A stretch of 64,000 bases of DNA from Morella rubra (GCA_003952965.2 CM025854.1:5129931-5193930); one strand, 5' to 3'; numbered from the stretch's first letter, positions 49,763-62,527 are shown. The notes: generated by a model not told the origin, from the sequence alone. Numbers and translations are program-made.

Positions 49763-49772
49763 TTTTTATAAA
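49763..49772 (+). promoter_or_regulatory. TATA box for the GH17 glucanase gene
   Basis: TTTTATAAAG lies about 105 bases upstream of the start codon at 49874, which would give a leader of about 75 bases. Confidence 0.55.
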
Positions 49773-49873
49773 GCGAAAGAGCCGTTGCTGTCTTGAAGCA
49801 GACGAAGGACAATAACATTGCAAATCACGCAGTAGTAGAAGAAGAAGAGGAAGCATTGTTGGCTTGAACAGCA

Positions 49874-52800
49874 ATGGCGAGTGGGTTCCGACTTATCTTT
49901 GCCGTTTCACTGTCGCTCATGCTTTTAGGTCCGTGCTTGATGTTCTAGATTCTTCTTCTGCGCCTCTCCCTTTAGGAATTTTTCTGGGGTTGAATGTATT
50001 TTTCGTTCTTTATTGTCTTTACTTTTGACATGTTTCAGCTGGCATTTCTGTGTTTGAGGCGATTCATTTGTTCTGCATAAATAAGATTGTGATTCTTTTT
50101 AATGGGATTAATATCTGATTCTAAACGATAAAACTGGGTCCTTTTTATGAACTCAATCTTCATCTTAAACAGTGTTTGAGAAAAATGTCGGTGCTTCTTA
50201 CTCTGTGCATTACTGCATTGCATTTTAGCTATGGTGAGGACATGGTTGTACAGAAAAGTACCTCCCCCTTTTATTTTAGTATATGATATGATACGTATTT
50301 GCCTGGTAAGTTGTCGTTATTTATGCATTACATTCGTGGTTTTCTTTTTTAGGGCGAAGTTAAGTGGTACTTGCGTTTGCGTTTTTGTTATGTGGGTCAG
50401 AGCAGATTCGTAATTATTGAGCTTGGGGACCCTTCTGAATTTTTACTCGCATTATCACAAAGCAATATTATATAACCTAGCATGATTTTTTTAATTTGTT
50501 TGAATCAAACAAAACTTAAGCTTTCAACTCCTAGTTTAGACCTTATGTATCTATAGCAAAAATATATATGCCTAAGTAGATCCATTTCTAATGCACCATA
50601 TGCCTTCTTTTCATGATCAGAGTACACACTACACAGAAAGACAGTTCTGATTCTTCAGAGGAAGTCATTTTTCTTGGAGTTGGGTGTATTTGAATCTTAA
50701 TCGTTATCTTGTAATTGCTTTAGCACCCTAGCTGCGAGGCATAGAAGCTTTAATGAGCAACACGTCTTTCCTTTAGTGACCAATACTACTGCTGTGTCAT
50801 GTGGTCTTCAAGGACTAGGACCGCCTAATAATCATTTGTTTTGCCCCATGCATGTCATATTCAATAATTAAAATATCGGTACCCATACTTAGGTGGTGTT
50901 GTCGTTTAAAGTGTTACCCTTGAATTGGCCCTGTTGTTTGTATTGTTCAATATGGGTATTAAGAGTTGTGTATTTTACCTGAGGAGGAGAGGACTAATCG
51001 ATCGTTGTGTAAGTGGCTTAGGATAACCTTGATCTCTGGTTGTTGTCTTTGTATGAAATGCTTCAGCAGTTGATCTCAAAACTTCAAATTTGTCAATTTC
51101 TGTGGCAGGTCTCTGCAGGGGAAGCAAAATCGGAGTTTGCTATGGAAGGAATGCTGATGACCTCCCCACACCTGATAAAGTGGCCCAGCTGGTTCAACTC
51201 CATAACATTAAATTTCTTAGGATTTATGACTCCAATATTCAGGTGCTCAAGGCCTTCTCAAACACTGGAGTTGATCTTATGATTGGAATTTCAAATTCAG
51301 ATTTATTGCCATTCTCCCAGTTCCAGTCAAATGCAGACACCTGGCTAAAGAACAGCGTCCTTCCTTACTATCCAGCCACAAAGATCACATTCATAACTGT
51401 TGGTGCTGAAGTCACAGAAAGCCCAAGTAATGTCTCTGCCTTGGTAGTACCTGCCATGAAAAATGTCTTCACAGCGCTCAGAAAAGTTGGTTTGCACAAG
51501 AAGATCAAAGTTTCAAGTACCTTTTCCCTTGGGGTTTTATCCCGATCATTCCCACCCTCTGCAGGGGCTTTTAATAGTAGCCATGCATTTTTCCTGAAGC
51601 CCATGCTGGAGTTTTTGGCTGAAAACCAGTCACCTTTCATGATTGATATTTATCCTTACTATGCTTATAGAGACTCCCCAAACAACGTGTCTCTAGACTA
51701 TGCTCTATTTGAGGCATCCACAGAAGTTATTGATCCAAACACTGGTTTGCTGTACACAAACATGTTTGATGCCCAGATTGATGCTCTTTATTTTGCATTG
51801 ATGGCTCTTAATTTCAGAACAATAAAAGTCATGGTCGCTGAAACTGGCTGGCCTTCCAAAGGATCACCTAAGGAGTCAGCTGCAACTCCCGATAATGCTC
51901 AGACTTATAACACTAATTTGATTCGGCATGTCATTAACAATACCGGTACTCCTGCAAAGCCCGGAGAGGAGCTCGATGTTTATATCTTCTCTTTATTCAA
52001 TGAAAACAGGAAGCCAGGGGTGGAATCTGAGAGGAACTGGGGGTTATTTTACCCTGACCAGACAAGTGTCTATAACCTGGACTTCACTGGAAAAGGTGCT
52101 GGAGTAATGACTACAGCATCAAATGTTACCAGTACAAATCGAACAACATGGTGCATAGCTTCAAGTAAGGCTTCCGAAATGGACTTGCAGAATGCCTTGG
52201 ACTGGGCTTGCGGTTCTGGGAATGTAGACTGCACTGCTATTCAGCCTAGCCAGCCTTGTTATGAGCCAGATACTCTAGTCTCACATGCATCTTATGCCTT
52301 CAATAGCTATTACCAGCAAAATGGGGCTACTGACATTGCTTGCAGTTTTGGAGGGACAGGGGTTAAAATTGATAAGGACCCAAGTAAGTATATTAGCTAT
52401 TACCAGCAATTGTTTGGGTTTCTAAATTAAGTGTGGTTGTTCGTGTTATAGAGCTATGCCCAAAATTGACTAGAAAATTTACCTGTCCCTAGCCACATGA
52501 AAGCAGCTGCTTTAAAAAGATAGTCTTATTTATGGAAATAAAAACATAGACAAGTACATTAATTAATGACTTGCTTATTTGTGATATTGGATTTTTTGTC
52601 ACGAAGTTTCCATTTAGTCTGTAGCCTGTTGCAGTTTGTAATTGGCCGGGCAAGTTGAAAAGGATTATGAAATTGGGAAACTTCTTACTTAACACAGTTT
52701 TAGCTGTTTGACCTGCTGACTTTCTCCTAGTGACCTATTTTTCTAGAAAAACTTGCTGAACGGCTATTTGTATTTTCTGTGCAGGCTATGACAAGTGCTT

Positions 52801-53090
52801 GTATGTGACAGCTGGGTAAATTCAATTATGACATAACCTATCTTTCTTTCTTTTATCAGTCTTTCCTTTATTTTACAGTTTTCGTTATCAATATCATAAG
52901 CTTGTGATTCATATCTGAAATGGTGGTCATTCTGGGCAATTGACACAGGAGTAACAAAACGGTGGCGAGCAATACAACAGCAATTTCTTCCACAACTTCC
53001 TTTTCTACACTTAATAAGGTTTCCACCTGGGTCTCTTCTTGTCTTCTCGTGGCTTCCCTCTGGTTCATTTTGCATACTGGCCATGCCTGA
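49874..53090 (+). CDS. GPI-anchored glucan endo-1,3-beta-glucosidase (GH17 + X8/CBM43)
   Basis: Exons 49874-49928, 51109-52383, 52785-52815 and 52949-53090 join in frame to 500 residues. Residues 1-23 form a signal peptide (MASGFRLIFAVSLSLMLLG). The GH17 domain runs from KIGVCYG (25) to about 345. The acid/base Glu is probably E119 in ITVGAEV, where most members have GNE; the nucleophile is E263 in VAETGWPSKG. A cysteine-rich X8 domain starts at TTWCIA (365) and closes with YDKCLY in exon 3. A Ser/Thr-rich spacer and hydrophobic tail (CLLVASLWFILHTG) fit a GPI-anchor signal. Arabidopsis At1g66250 and At2g01630 have this layout. The enzyme would act on callose at the cell wall or plasma membrane. 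If the intron after 52383 is retained, translation stops at 52430, giving a form without the last X8 cysteine or the anchor. Confidence 0.93.
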
Positions 53091-54888
53091 CATGGCTAGT
53101 ATGCAAAGATTTTGCCACCAAAATGAGAGCGTGGAACTTCACGAGATGCTGTAAGTACAGGTATTAGTTTGAGCAGTTTTCCGTAAATGCTGTTGTTAGA
53201 GCCATCCATCCCCGTAATTTGTATGATAGTCAAAGTTACTAAGAAGATGGCAAGCCTGTGGGGATATGTTCAGTTACATGCTTGTGCGCATGTCTGAGAG
53301 CTTCATTGTGTATTATGAGTTGCTAGCGTTTGCTCGTTGCATATTCTAGAAGTGGGTGGAAAATTACAAAGTTTTGAGATTTTGTGGAAATGAACGAGCA
53401 GGTGGACATTATGTCTTCTTATCTTGTCGCGGATATGTCAAATCGTTTGAACTCGTGGGCTGAACTGCTCTGTACCGTGTGAAATTTGTTACAACTTTTA
53501 GCAGATGGTTTGAAATTGATTCTAAAAAAACTGCTATAACCTAAAAAATTAGGTTTGGAATTGGTATTAGCACACGTATCTTCCTAGACAGTTTATTCAA
53601 TACATGAGCTTTCGACTTTGATACAGCCATTGTTGAACCATGCAACCTACATTTTATGAGCTTTTGACTTTCCGGCTGAACGGGGTGATCATCCCATCAC
53701 TCCGGTTGGCCACGTCAACCGGAAGTTACAACTTCCTTGGGAGATCGGTGGCTGCCCGAATGGGTGCACTAAAACGTTGCCTTGGCCTATAAGTAACACC
53801 CGTGCCATGTGTTATTGATACCGGATTTTTCACTTCCAAAAACAGAGCTTACTCATGCAAAAATTCTCCCTTGGATTTGACTGTCCAACGACGACTTCCG
53901 TGACAATCTTCCAACAGGCATTTAATTCCAACGGAATCAGCTCTTCTATGCAAAAAGGCCGCGATATTAACCGGAATTCAGAGTGTATTACGAACCATTC
54001 AGTCTGGATATTAGGGCCCATGAGTTGTCAAAATAATGTTATTATTTGTGACCTCACAATTAATTGTTGAATGAGGTAATGTTATCCCAATCGACAAGTG
54101 AATATGTTCTTCACTCTCTAGTCTCTTGTCGACATTCGAATTTTCACGTGTTTCTCATATTCGGAGTGTAGGACACTTTCAAACGTCCAAAATTACCTAT
54201 ACATTTACTTCACTCCTATAAGCCTTGTAGAATGCAGAAGCTCTTTTGTTCTGCAAAAGATTTTGTTGAGTCCGGTTTGTATGTCTAAGACATTCAAAAC
54301 GAAAGGTCACAAGACTTGATGAACTTTTCTATGATAAATTGTTTGGAAACTAAAGAGAAAGAATTATATGATTTACCAAAGAATCATCCCTCCCAATAAC
54401 TCCGTACTACTAGTTGTTTGGAAGGGTTTTTTTTTTATCTTTTGTTTTACCAAGTTCTACTTCTGACGTTTTAAGTTATCCAGTCATAGTTTTGGCAAGA
54501 AGATGCCGACGGGGAAAACATGGTGACAACTTGAAAATTCAAACACAGCCGGGATTTATGCCAACCATATGCCACTCCATTAAATCAAGTCCAAATCAAT
54601 GCAGAGACGGATCTCTAAAGAGAGAAAACTCAGAAGAAAATCATCACAATACTTCCCATCAAAATAGTACATAGACATGACAGACCATAGCCATACTTCT
54701 CAAGCACCAAACCTTGGTTCCACGCATAGTTCCCATGACTATTAATAGACCGAAATATTACTTCTTTTTGTGAGTGACCGAAATATTACTTCACTGCAAC
54801 CAGTAATTCCATAGCTGGTAAGTCAATGCAACCGGCTGTATAAAGAAGGGCGGAATATTTGCGCAAATTACATGACATACCACGGGAA
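53091..54888. other. Intergenic region between the glucanase and profilin genes
   Basis: Contains the 3' ends of the two converging genes. No coding sequence or repeat with clear ends was recognised. Open frames up to 86 codons carry no known domain. Confidence 0.4.
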
Positions 54889-56282
54889 TTAGAGACCCTG
54901 ATCGATGAGATAATCACCAAGCCTTTCAACAATCATATTGCACTGCCCGGGAGTCATTGGTTCATCATAGATACCAATGATTAAGGCCTGATTAGTCTTT
55001 TTCACTGTAACACCACCAGGGCCCTGAAAATGAAGGAAGAAAGTCTCAGAATATAAGAAAGAAGAAATTGGCTTCTCCCTTTTCCTCTTTCTAAATATAT
55101 TCTATGCTGAAGCTCAGCACAAAAAGGTGGAAGTGTTCAATAGTGAGAAAGGTGTGTGCTTAGCTGTGCAAAGAATCCCTCAAGAAGTTCCATCAATATA
55201 ACAAGTCTAATTTCTGGTTTTGAAGAATACAAGAGAGGAACTTGTCAGTGTTAAGACTTTGCTACTTCAAGTTGAACATAAGACTAGTAATATACACGTT
55301 TCTCTGCATAAGCACACCATTTCTACTTTTCAATATGAATACACATGAAAACAATGATAACATCTTAGACTTGATGTAAGTTCATCACCTTCTTCCCTCG
55401 AATCACAGCTCCCGGCTCTCCTTGAATCACCATGTACTTTGTGCCACCAAGGTACAATCCAGTCGGAGCAAGTGACCCAGGTTCAGCAAAGTCATTCATA
55501 ATGCCAGTTATTTCTTCAGGCTTGAACTATATTAAGATCAACATATTACCAGAGGTTAAATACAGAAAAAGCACTAAAATAGAATGCATTCAAAGGATGT
55601 CAAACCATATCACAACTCTCCAGCCCATGCAACTTTTCACCAAAGCTGTAACTACAAGTTCCCAACTATCACTTTTCAATATATAAAGACATCTAAAGCC
55701 AAACTATGAGGTCAAATGACCCTTCTTGCTAGCTAAAATAGTTGATCCCAATTTCATCTCAAAAGGTAAAAGCAAAGCAACCAAGGATCGCTTGGTGTTT
55801 ATAAATCTTTACAAACATCAAGCTCCGAAGACCAACTACATACCTGCATACATACTACACACGTATATGCCCACCCACACAGACAAACATATAATCGCAG
55901 ATTGATCCAAACCCACACATAATATCACCAGATCAGGTCAGAAACAAGCTTTAAAAAAAAAAACTACAAAAAGCAATATTTCAGTTTCTCCGATCCTCGT
56001 TAGATCAAAAGACTTAAATTACACTGAAGACAAACCAGAAAATGGTCAGATCGGAAATTAGGCATCAAGCCCAGCAATTAAAGCACTTGTTCTGCTATCT
56101 AGAAACATCTACTGAAGTAGCATAAGTAAACTAAAGGAACCCAAATAAAAGAATTCAACCTGAGGGAAAGTGGCGCTCTGGGCCCAAACGCTGCCGTCTT
56201 GGCCGATGATGGCCGCGGCAGAGAGGTGATTGCCTTCGATTTCGCACATAAGGTGCTCATCTACGTAGGTTTGCCACGACAT
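54889..56282 (-). CDS. PRF: Profilin, complete
   Basis: Three exons on the minus strand, 56282-56160, 55526-55389 and 55023-54889, encode 131 residues, the standard plant profilin length, in the standard three-exon layout. The product begins [20 protein letters not shown] and ends [15 protein letters not shown]. Conserved features include the N-terminal W3 and Y6 of the polyproline-binding surface, the actin-binding and phosphoinositide region [18 protein letters not shown] (78-95), and the C-terminal helix. Profilin binds actin monomers and proline-rich proteins such as formins to control actin assembly in the cytoplasm; plant profilins are also well-known allergens. A second profilin gene lies upstream in the same orientation. 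Confidence 0.97.
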
Positions 56283-57996
56283 GTTGTTCTAGTTCTTTTT
56301 CTTTCTTCTTCGATCTGAGATTTGCTTAGGCTTCTCTGTGCTTTGGTTGCTAAGAGCTCCTTTAAGAGTCGAATTCGATGTTCGGTGGGTCAAGTTGTCT
56401 GCTGAGTAAAGGGGCTTTTGCTCACTCTTGTCCCTGTAGTTTCTAGTTTGCAGTAGCGTTGAGAGCACGGAGAGTTATTCTTATAATAATATTTAATAAT
56501 GGAATATTCAGAATTTACCAAAATGGCCCTTTCCGATAATTATTTGGCATTTTGCAATTTGCAGATTGCGCTGTTTGGGGCCACGTACACGGCATGCTCG
56601 AAAAGAGTGCTCTCTTTTTTTCATTTCTCACCGCCAAAACCAGGACAGAGTCCACAGAGCCGTTGTCAGGAAACGAACGTCGAGCGACCCCACTAAGCCA
56701 AACTTTTAAAATTTTGTTCACAATTACATTTTCATAAATTTCGACCTACTTTTCACATAGAATCCACGTTATCTCTAATAAAAAAAATTAAATATTTTGA
56801 CCAGTATTTATTATTTTAATTTTATATGACACGTGACGAGTTATGATTGAGTGTGATCTAACTTTTGATTAAGTTGCAAATTATTTTAACTAAGCCGGAC
56901 TTGATGACCTAATTTGCTACAGTAGTTCAAGTAATTAAAAAGATATTTTTCAAAAAATTCGGTGAGCTTTTTAAAGTTGAGTTAAAATGTAGTGAATAAA
57001 AATAATTTTTTCCTAATTTATAATTTCCAAATTCTGGACTGGGAAAAATTATAAATTTTCATCTATAATGACCAATCCTTTTTTTTTAGTTTGTCAGTCA
57101 AATCTGAAAATAAACATGATTCATCTGCTAGCAGTGGATGAACTTTGTTGTTGTGTTTATTAGATAATTTAGATTCTAATTCATTTTTTTTTTTCAATAT
57201 CTCTGAATTTACACTCCTAAATGGATTTGCTGCACCAATAGATCAGTGAAGTTCACCCAGTAGTTTTCTCGAGTCTTTCACCTGTTGGGATCAAGAATAT
57301 ATGAGAGAAAATTTAAATTTTCCCATAAAAATTGCGGTTGGTATGCAAATTACGAAGCTTCTACCATTGTTATATTTTTATGTGGTTGGTATGGAAATGG
57401 AACGGTTGGATTTTCTACTATCATCCGAAATTTCCAAAGCTATTATTCGCATAAAATATCCATCACAACTTATGGCAGTCATGATGCAATCAGCTTTCCA
57501 CATAAAAAAAAATAAATTCAATTATCTCCATTTTTTTATACTTGTTTTTATTTAAAGAAAACAATTATGGAATATTGCTTAGAAAAAAAAAAAAAAAAAC
57601 AACGGAATGGACTGGCACGCAATGGAACGCTTTTAAGAGAATTTCTGACTCAATTTAAAGAACACAAATTATAAATAATTTTGGAGATTTTGCGTGAAAG
57701 AAAAATGATTGAGGGCTAGAGCTTCTCGCTGGCCATCACTTTCCCAAAGAAAGATGGTTTTGACTGGATATACCCCATTGTATGTGCGGATTTCAACTTG
57801 CGATGCTTCAGGTCCACCTGTTTCTAGAAACATCACTACCTTTAGGCATCTCCAAAGAAGAACAAGATATCTCAATGAGCATTTATTCTTATTCTCACAA
57901 AATTTCTCATCGCCATTCAAATCCACTGGACGGCATTGTTGGACCAAGGGGCGGTTCTAGGGGTTTTAAGCGAGAACTTAAATGAAGACATTTAAT
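56283..57996. other. Intergenic region upstream of the first profilin gene
   Basis: The first 180 bases would hold the profilin promoter; no clear TATA box was identified. The minus-strand frame at 57669-57947 (92 codons) has no recognised domain and is not called. A run of 17-18 A lies at about 57582-57599. Confidence 0.4.
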
Positions 57997-58610
57997 AGGG
58001 TTAAATATTTTTTGCACTCACTTGATTTGGCATCTTATCACTTTACACCTAGTTCTTTTAGTTTTTTGAGATTTTTCATTCTCGTAATTTGTGAGTCTTG
58101 ATACTTTGCACTCCATCAATTTATCCGTTATTTTAAACAGATAAACAAATCACGTGAAGAACATATGATTGATTTTGTGTGTGCAAATTGTTTCAAAAAT
58201 AAAAGAACGAAGTACAAAGTATTAAACCTCCCAAATCATATAGGTACAAAGTGTAATTAAATCTTTTTGAATGTTAAGAGCAAAATGGGCAAGTGAGCCA
58301 TGTGTAGAACACGTGGCTGACTTTTCCGTTTGAAATAACAAATAAGAGACGGTGGAGTGCAATTGAAGAAAGTCTATACCACACAGGTAAAATGTCTCAA
58401 AATTGGAAGAACGGGTGCAAAGGTGGAGTTTGATTGTTAAAATTTTGAGGTGTTGGAGTTGTTGAAAAAGTGAAGAGAGATGATTTGAATGAGTTTTTTA
58501 TATTTATTTAGAGTGAAAACGGATGATTTGATGGGGAAAGAGAATTTTGTGTAGTTATTTTATTAGTGTCATGATTCCAAACCACGTGAGTGCAAAGTTT
58601 AATTAATCCT
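57997..58610. mobile_element. Non-autonomous TIR element with ATTTAAT duplication
   Basis: ATTTAAT occurs at 57990-57996 and 58611-58617. The left end, AGGGTTAAATATTTTTTGCA then CTCACTTGATTTGG, is matched by the right end in reverse complement, AGGATTAATTAAACTTTGCA then CTCACGTGGTTTGG. The interior has no gene and contains another MITE-like segment at about 58430-58560 ('gaagagagatgatttgaatg'). Confidence 0.75.
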
Positions 58611-59106
58611 ATTTAATATTAATAAAATTTTGTTAAACTTTTAGCTTTTAGATATGCAACATTACTTTTCGAAGGTTAAGATTTTACTAATTTATATTAG
58701 AAAAAAAAAACTAGAAGCAATTATTTCCTTTATTATCAATAATATTTTATATTAAAAGAAATATAAAGAATGAGATAACTAGTTTTAAGCACTTTTAATT
58801 AAAAAATTAGTTTATCACATCAGGCACTTTAATTAAAAAAAATTATGTTATCACACCAAGCACTTTTAAATATAGTTTGTATTTGTTAGATGCTTTTATA
58901 CTAGAAAGTTAGAAAAATTATAAAATTAAATAATATTAGGTAATAAGCCATTAAATGTAGTTGATGGCTTACAAATTTCTTCGATCAAGGAGATTTTATA
59001 GGTTTTGTTGTTTGAATAAATGATATAAATGGCGAGCAAAAAAGCACGTAGTTAATGACATGCAAAACTCTTAAATCAAGGTGATTTCATGTGCTATATT
59101 TTTTTT
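58611..59106. other. AT-rich intergenic stretch
   Basis: The phrase 'cacttttaattaaaaaattag' in part, with 'tatcacatcaggcac', is repeated two or three times at about 58788-58870. No gene is seen. Confidence 0.35.
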
Positions 59107-59759
59107 GGCTTAAATGCATCCACAATCTCTGTGGTACGAGAACGTTGTAAATATGTCCATATGGTAACAAAAATTGTTTTTTAAGTCCCTGCAGTAATGT
59201 TTCCATAAAAAGAAGTTTCCCTTAATTAGTCTCTGTTTCGAAAACTAACAGGAGCTTGTGACGTGACAAGCGTAAGTCACTATTTGCAAGCTTTTCAAGA
59301 AATTATAGTATGAATTAGGGGTTTAGAGGTAGAGGCAAGATGTTGATCTAGCAAGCTAAGGGTTTAGGGCTAGATAGTTCTCACAGGGGTGGGAAGAAAA
59401 TTTTGGGGGAGAAAGAGTTAGGGGTTCTAGGGTTCAGTAGAGTGAATATGTTGAAGGTTATGTGCATACAAGTTTTTTTTTTTTTTGAGTCTACCTGGCT
59501 TTATTTGAATGATGTGGCAATGACTAGACATCAAATGTGACAAAGGTTGGCCTAGGATGACACGTGATCTAATATGATTCGTGATTATGTGGCTTACGCT
59601 TGTCACGTCACCAACTCCCATTAGTTTTCGAAATGGAGACTGGCGGAGAGATTTTTTTTTATAAAAACATTACCACAAGGACTTAAAAATAACTTTTGTT
59701 ACTATAGGGACATATTTGCAACATTCCCATACCACAAGGATTGTAGGTGTATTGAAGCC
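59107..59759. repeat. Fold-back element with arms of about 170 bases
   Basis: It begins GGCTTAAATGCATCCACAAT and ends, in reverse complement, GGCTTCAATACACCTACAAT. The arms pair through 'gtgacgtgacaagcgtaag' near 59257 and its complement near 59592. Its ends resemble the GGCTTAATTGCA ends of the MITEs at 7962 and 8701, which suggests one superfamily. Confidence 0.8.
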
Positions 59760-59889
59760 TATTTTTTTAGATAAATAATTCGGAAACCTCTACATAAATT
59801 AAGAGATTGGGTAGTTTTAAATTATTATGTTCTAGTGATTATAGATAATATTGAATATTTTCAAAATAAAGCATAATCAGGAAAATATA

Positions 59890-59986
59890 ATTTTTTAGGG
59901 CCTCTCTATTTTGAGAGCCGTAGGTAGTTTATCTTAAAAATTTTAGTTTATAAGAATTGGTGAAAAAGAAGAGAGAGATGATTTGA

Positions 59987-60041
<55 letters not shown>

Positions 60042-60110
60042 TGATTTGATGAATAAAGAAATTATTTTATATTTGTTTTACTAGATTAAAATTTTAGTAC
60101 GCAGACATCA
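59890..60110. repeat. MITE-like repeat with internal (TA)n expansion
   Basis: Phrases 'gaattggtgaaaaagaagag' and 'gagagatgatttga' match the dispersed family; a (TA)n tract lies at about 59990-60035. Non-coding. Confidence 0.55.
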
Positions 60111-60254
60111 CTCTAGCTAGAGCTGGTCCCTTGTCCCCATTCTTTGATTCCAAGAAAACAATTAAAACATATATTTCTACATAAAAAAAAAAAAAAAGGT
60201 TCAGAAAAATGCTCAGGACCGTGCATGCAAGGACAATGATCATTTTTTTTAAAG

Positions 60255-61180
60255 ACCTTTTCCAATTCTAGAGAGAGAGGCTCTTATTCTCTCTAGAATC
60301 TCCCCTTCCCTTCCCTTTGCACTCTCTCCCCACTCGCATTTCTGATCTCCTCCCTTGCCTCTATCTCCCTCAGTGTTCTTTTCTAGCCTATTTCTACGCA
60401 TTTCTGGCATTTTTTTTGGCCTTTTTCTTCAAAATCAAAGGAGGCTAGATCCTAGAGTTTTCGGTGGTCTTTACTGTGCACAGTCACCATGGATAAAAGC
60501 CTCATCCCTCAGCAATCTTCTCTGGCCAAGATCGATGGTGAACAGCCGGTGCATGACGCTGCATGCGTGCCCATGAGCACTGGTGAATCTCACGCGCCCG
60601 ATCCGTTTCACCTCAAACATGGATGTTTTGGCCCTTTTTTGGAGTACACGCTCCATCCCGCCATTGGCAACTTTCCCTTGCAATTCTATCCATCCCACTC
60701 TAGTGCCCATCCGTTAGCGTGTGCCATTCATGTGCAGGGCGTTTTTGCTCCATCGCTGGTTTGTTAGCTCTGCAAGCCTCCCCTGCCTCTTCCCTTCTCT
60801 TTCTGGATAGATTTGACCGATTTTTTCTGGTCGCTCCAGTCACCGTTGTGTTGTGCCGCATGAAGATGTTTTCTTCTCTCCTCCTCTCTATGCAACCAAT
60901 GCTAGCTTGAAGATTTTTCTGAGGGAGTCGAATTGTTGCTTTTAACGCCTTTTCTCCAGTGGAAACCGACGTTGCCATGTGCAACGGGTTTGTTGTGTGT
61001 TCCGACTCTTGAAATCAATTTTGTGGTCATCTTATCCAATTTGGTTTCTGAATCTTTGTATTCAATTTATTTTAAGACCTTTAGGCCCAATTAAGTTTTT
61101 CACTGACCTTTGAGCCTCTTTCTAGTTTGTATTTCTTGGATTTTAATATACAAGTTCTTTGCCTAAGATCTTGTAATAGC
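60255..61180 (+). repeat. Relative of the non-LTR element at 23023-23891
   Basis: It starts with the same hairpin-forming 'attctagagagagaggctct' block followed by pyrimidine-rich sequence, and its distal part has 'gacctttaggcccaatt'-type phrases as in the other copy. A 92-codon frame beginning at 60489 (MDKSLIPQQSSLAKIDGEQ) has no known domain; it may be a remnant of the element's reading frame. The ends are not resolved and no target duplication was found. Confidence 0.45.
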
Positions 61181-61254
61181 TAATCTCTGGCAACGCTTAT
61201 TTGGAAATGCCACCCAACACTTGTGTGAATTGGAAATCTGTGAGCAGATGTCCA

Positions 61255-61640
61255 TATCCTAAAAATAAGGTTGTGCATGCCACTGCTATGGATGGTGTCT
61301 ATTTTTAAACAACTGCAACCGGCACCTTTAGGAGGGGAACCTTGCACCCAACGGTGGTGATTTCGATGGTGGCAATAACAGTTACCGCCACTCATACTGG
61401 CAAATCACAAAAAATTTAAAAAATTGATCAAAACTCTTCAAATCACAACAAAATTCAAACAAATGGCATCCAATCTCAACCAAATCGCAAATAATCGCTA
61501 AACTCAACCAATCGCAAACTCAACCAAAGATGTAGAGAGCTCGAGTTGCAGCAAAGGAGAGAGAGATTCTGGCCGCTGCAACCGTGCGAGAGAGAGAGAG
61601 AGAGAGAGAGAGTACATTGCGATGCGTGTTCTAGCGTATA
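61255..61640. repeat. Second copy of the 'cggtggcggttaccgcc' repeat family
   Basis: The landmarks 'aggttgtgcatgccactg', 'accggcacctttaggagg', 'cacccaacggtggtga', an A-rich interior with 'caaatcgcaaat', and a (GA)n tract at about 61590-61612 follow the order seen at 26345-27235. It is shorter and more diverged. Confidence 0.55.
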
Positions 61641-61669
61641 ACTTTATAGCAACAAGGACAAGATAAAGG

Positions 61670-61865
61670 AGTCGTTTGTTTGCCCAATTTTTTAGGGACT
61701 CAAAATTTCCACCACACCAAACACATTTCACAAATCCCAATAAACTTTATACTTTTACACATACACTTAACACTTTTCACAAACTCCAATAAACTTCAAC
61801 ATTCAAAAGATTCTCAAAATTTTAAGAATATTCTCTAAAATTCCAGTAAATAAACGCCCCAAAAT
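61670..61865. repeat. MITE-like repeat
   Basis: The ends 'ggagtcgtttgtttgcc' and (reverse complement) 'ggggcgtttatttactgg' form an imperfect terminal inverted repeat. The interior 'cacttttcacaaactccaat' resembles the copy near 9190. Non-coding. Confidence 0.55.
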
Positions 61866-62527
61866 GCAAATACTAAATTCTAAAGCAACACAGAGTTTTT
61901 TTTATTCTTACCAGCGACATGATGTTGAAAAGCGCAACACACTGACAATTAGCTAGAGATAGATATTCTGAGCACAGAGGCACTAGTTTCAAAAATCATA
62001 ATCTTTCTTTGCAAGTTGTAATTATCTTTAAAAATTAAGGTTAGCGGTCCGGATGTTTCCTTTATTTAATTATTTTCTCCCACTTTTGCTTCAACCACGA
62101 GACAACTGGTGAACTCAAATCATAAACTGCCACGCCCAAGTTCTCTGAGTGCAGTGGTATACGCTTGAGGTGCTGAATGAACTGGTCATGTACTCTATAC
62201 CCACAATATGACTTCGTTTGGCGAAAGAAACGACTACGCAAAACCTAATTACATGAAGAAATGATGAGAGAGAGAGAGAGAGCACAAAAAGGCAGTATGA
62301 TTATCCAAAATCTATAAATTATCAAGGTAATGCAATTCAAACAATCAAACACAAAACAACAGTTGTGGTTCTCGCATGGTTATTGTCTGCAACAACTTCA
62401 CTCCCGATCTAAGGCTTCCAAATGAAGAAAGTGCAAACTTGGAACCAAAAGCAATAGGTAATAACAAAAAAAAAAAACAACAATTTTGCACCAAAACGAA
62501 GACACTCAAATGATAATAGACCTTGGC
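61866..62527. other. 3' flank of the second profilin gene
   Basis: Probably includes the 3' untranslated region near 62400-62527. A (GA)n run lies at about 62267-62282. No gene is seen. Confidence 0.35.

Noticed and set aside
57669..57947. 92-codon minus-strand frame beginning MVQQCRPVDLNGDEK
   Set aside because: No recognisable domain, splice partners or promoter; left as intergenic.
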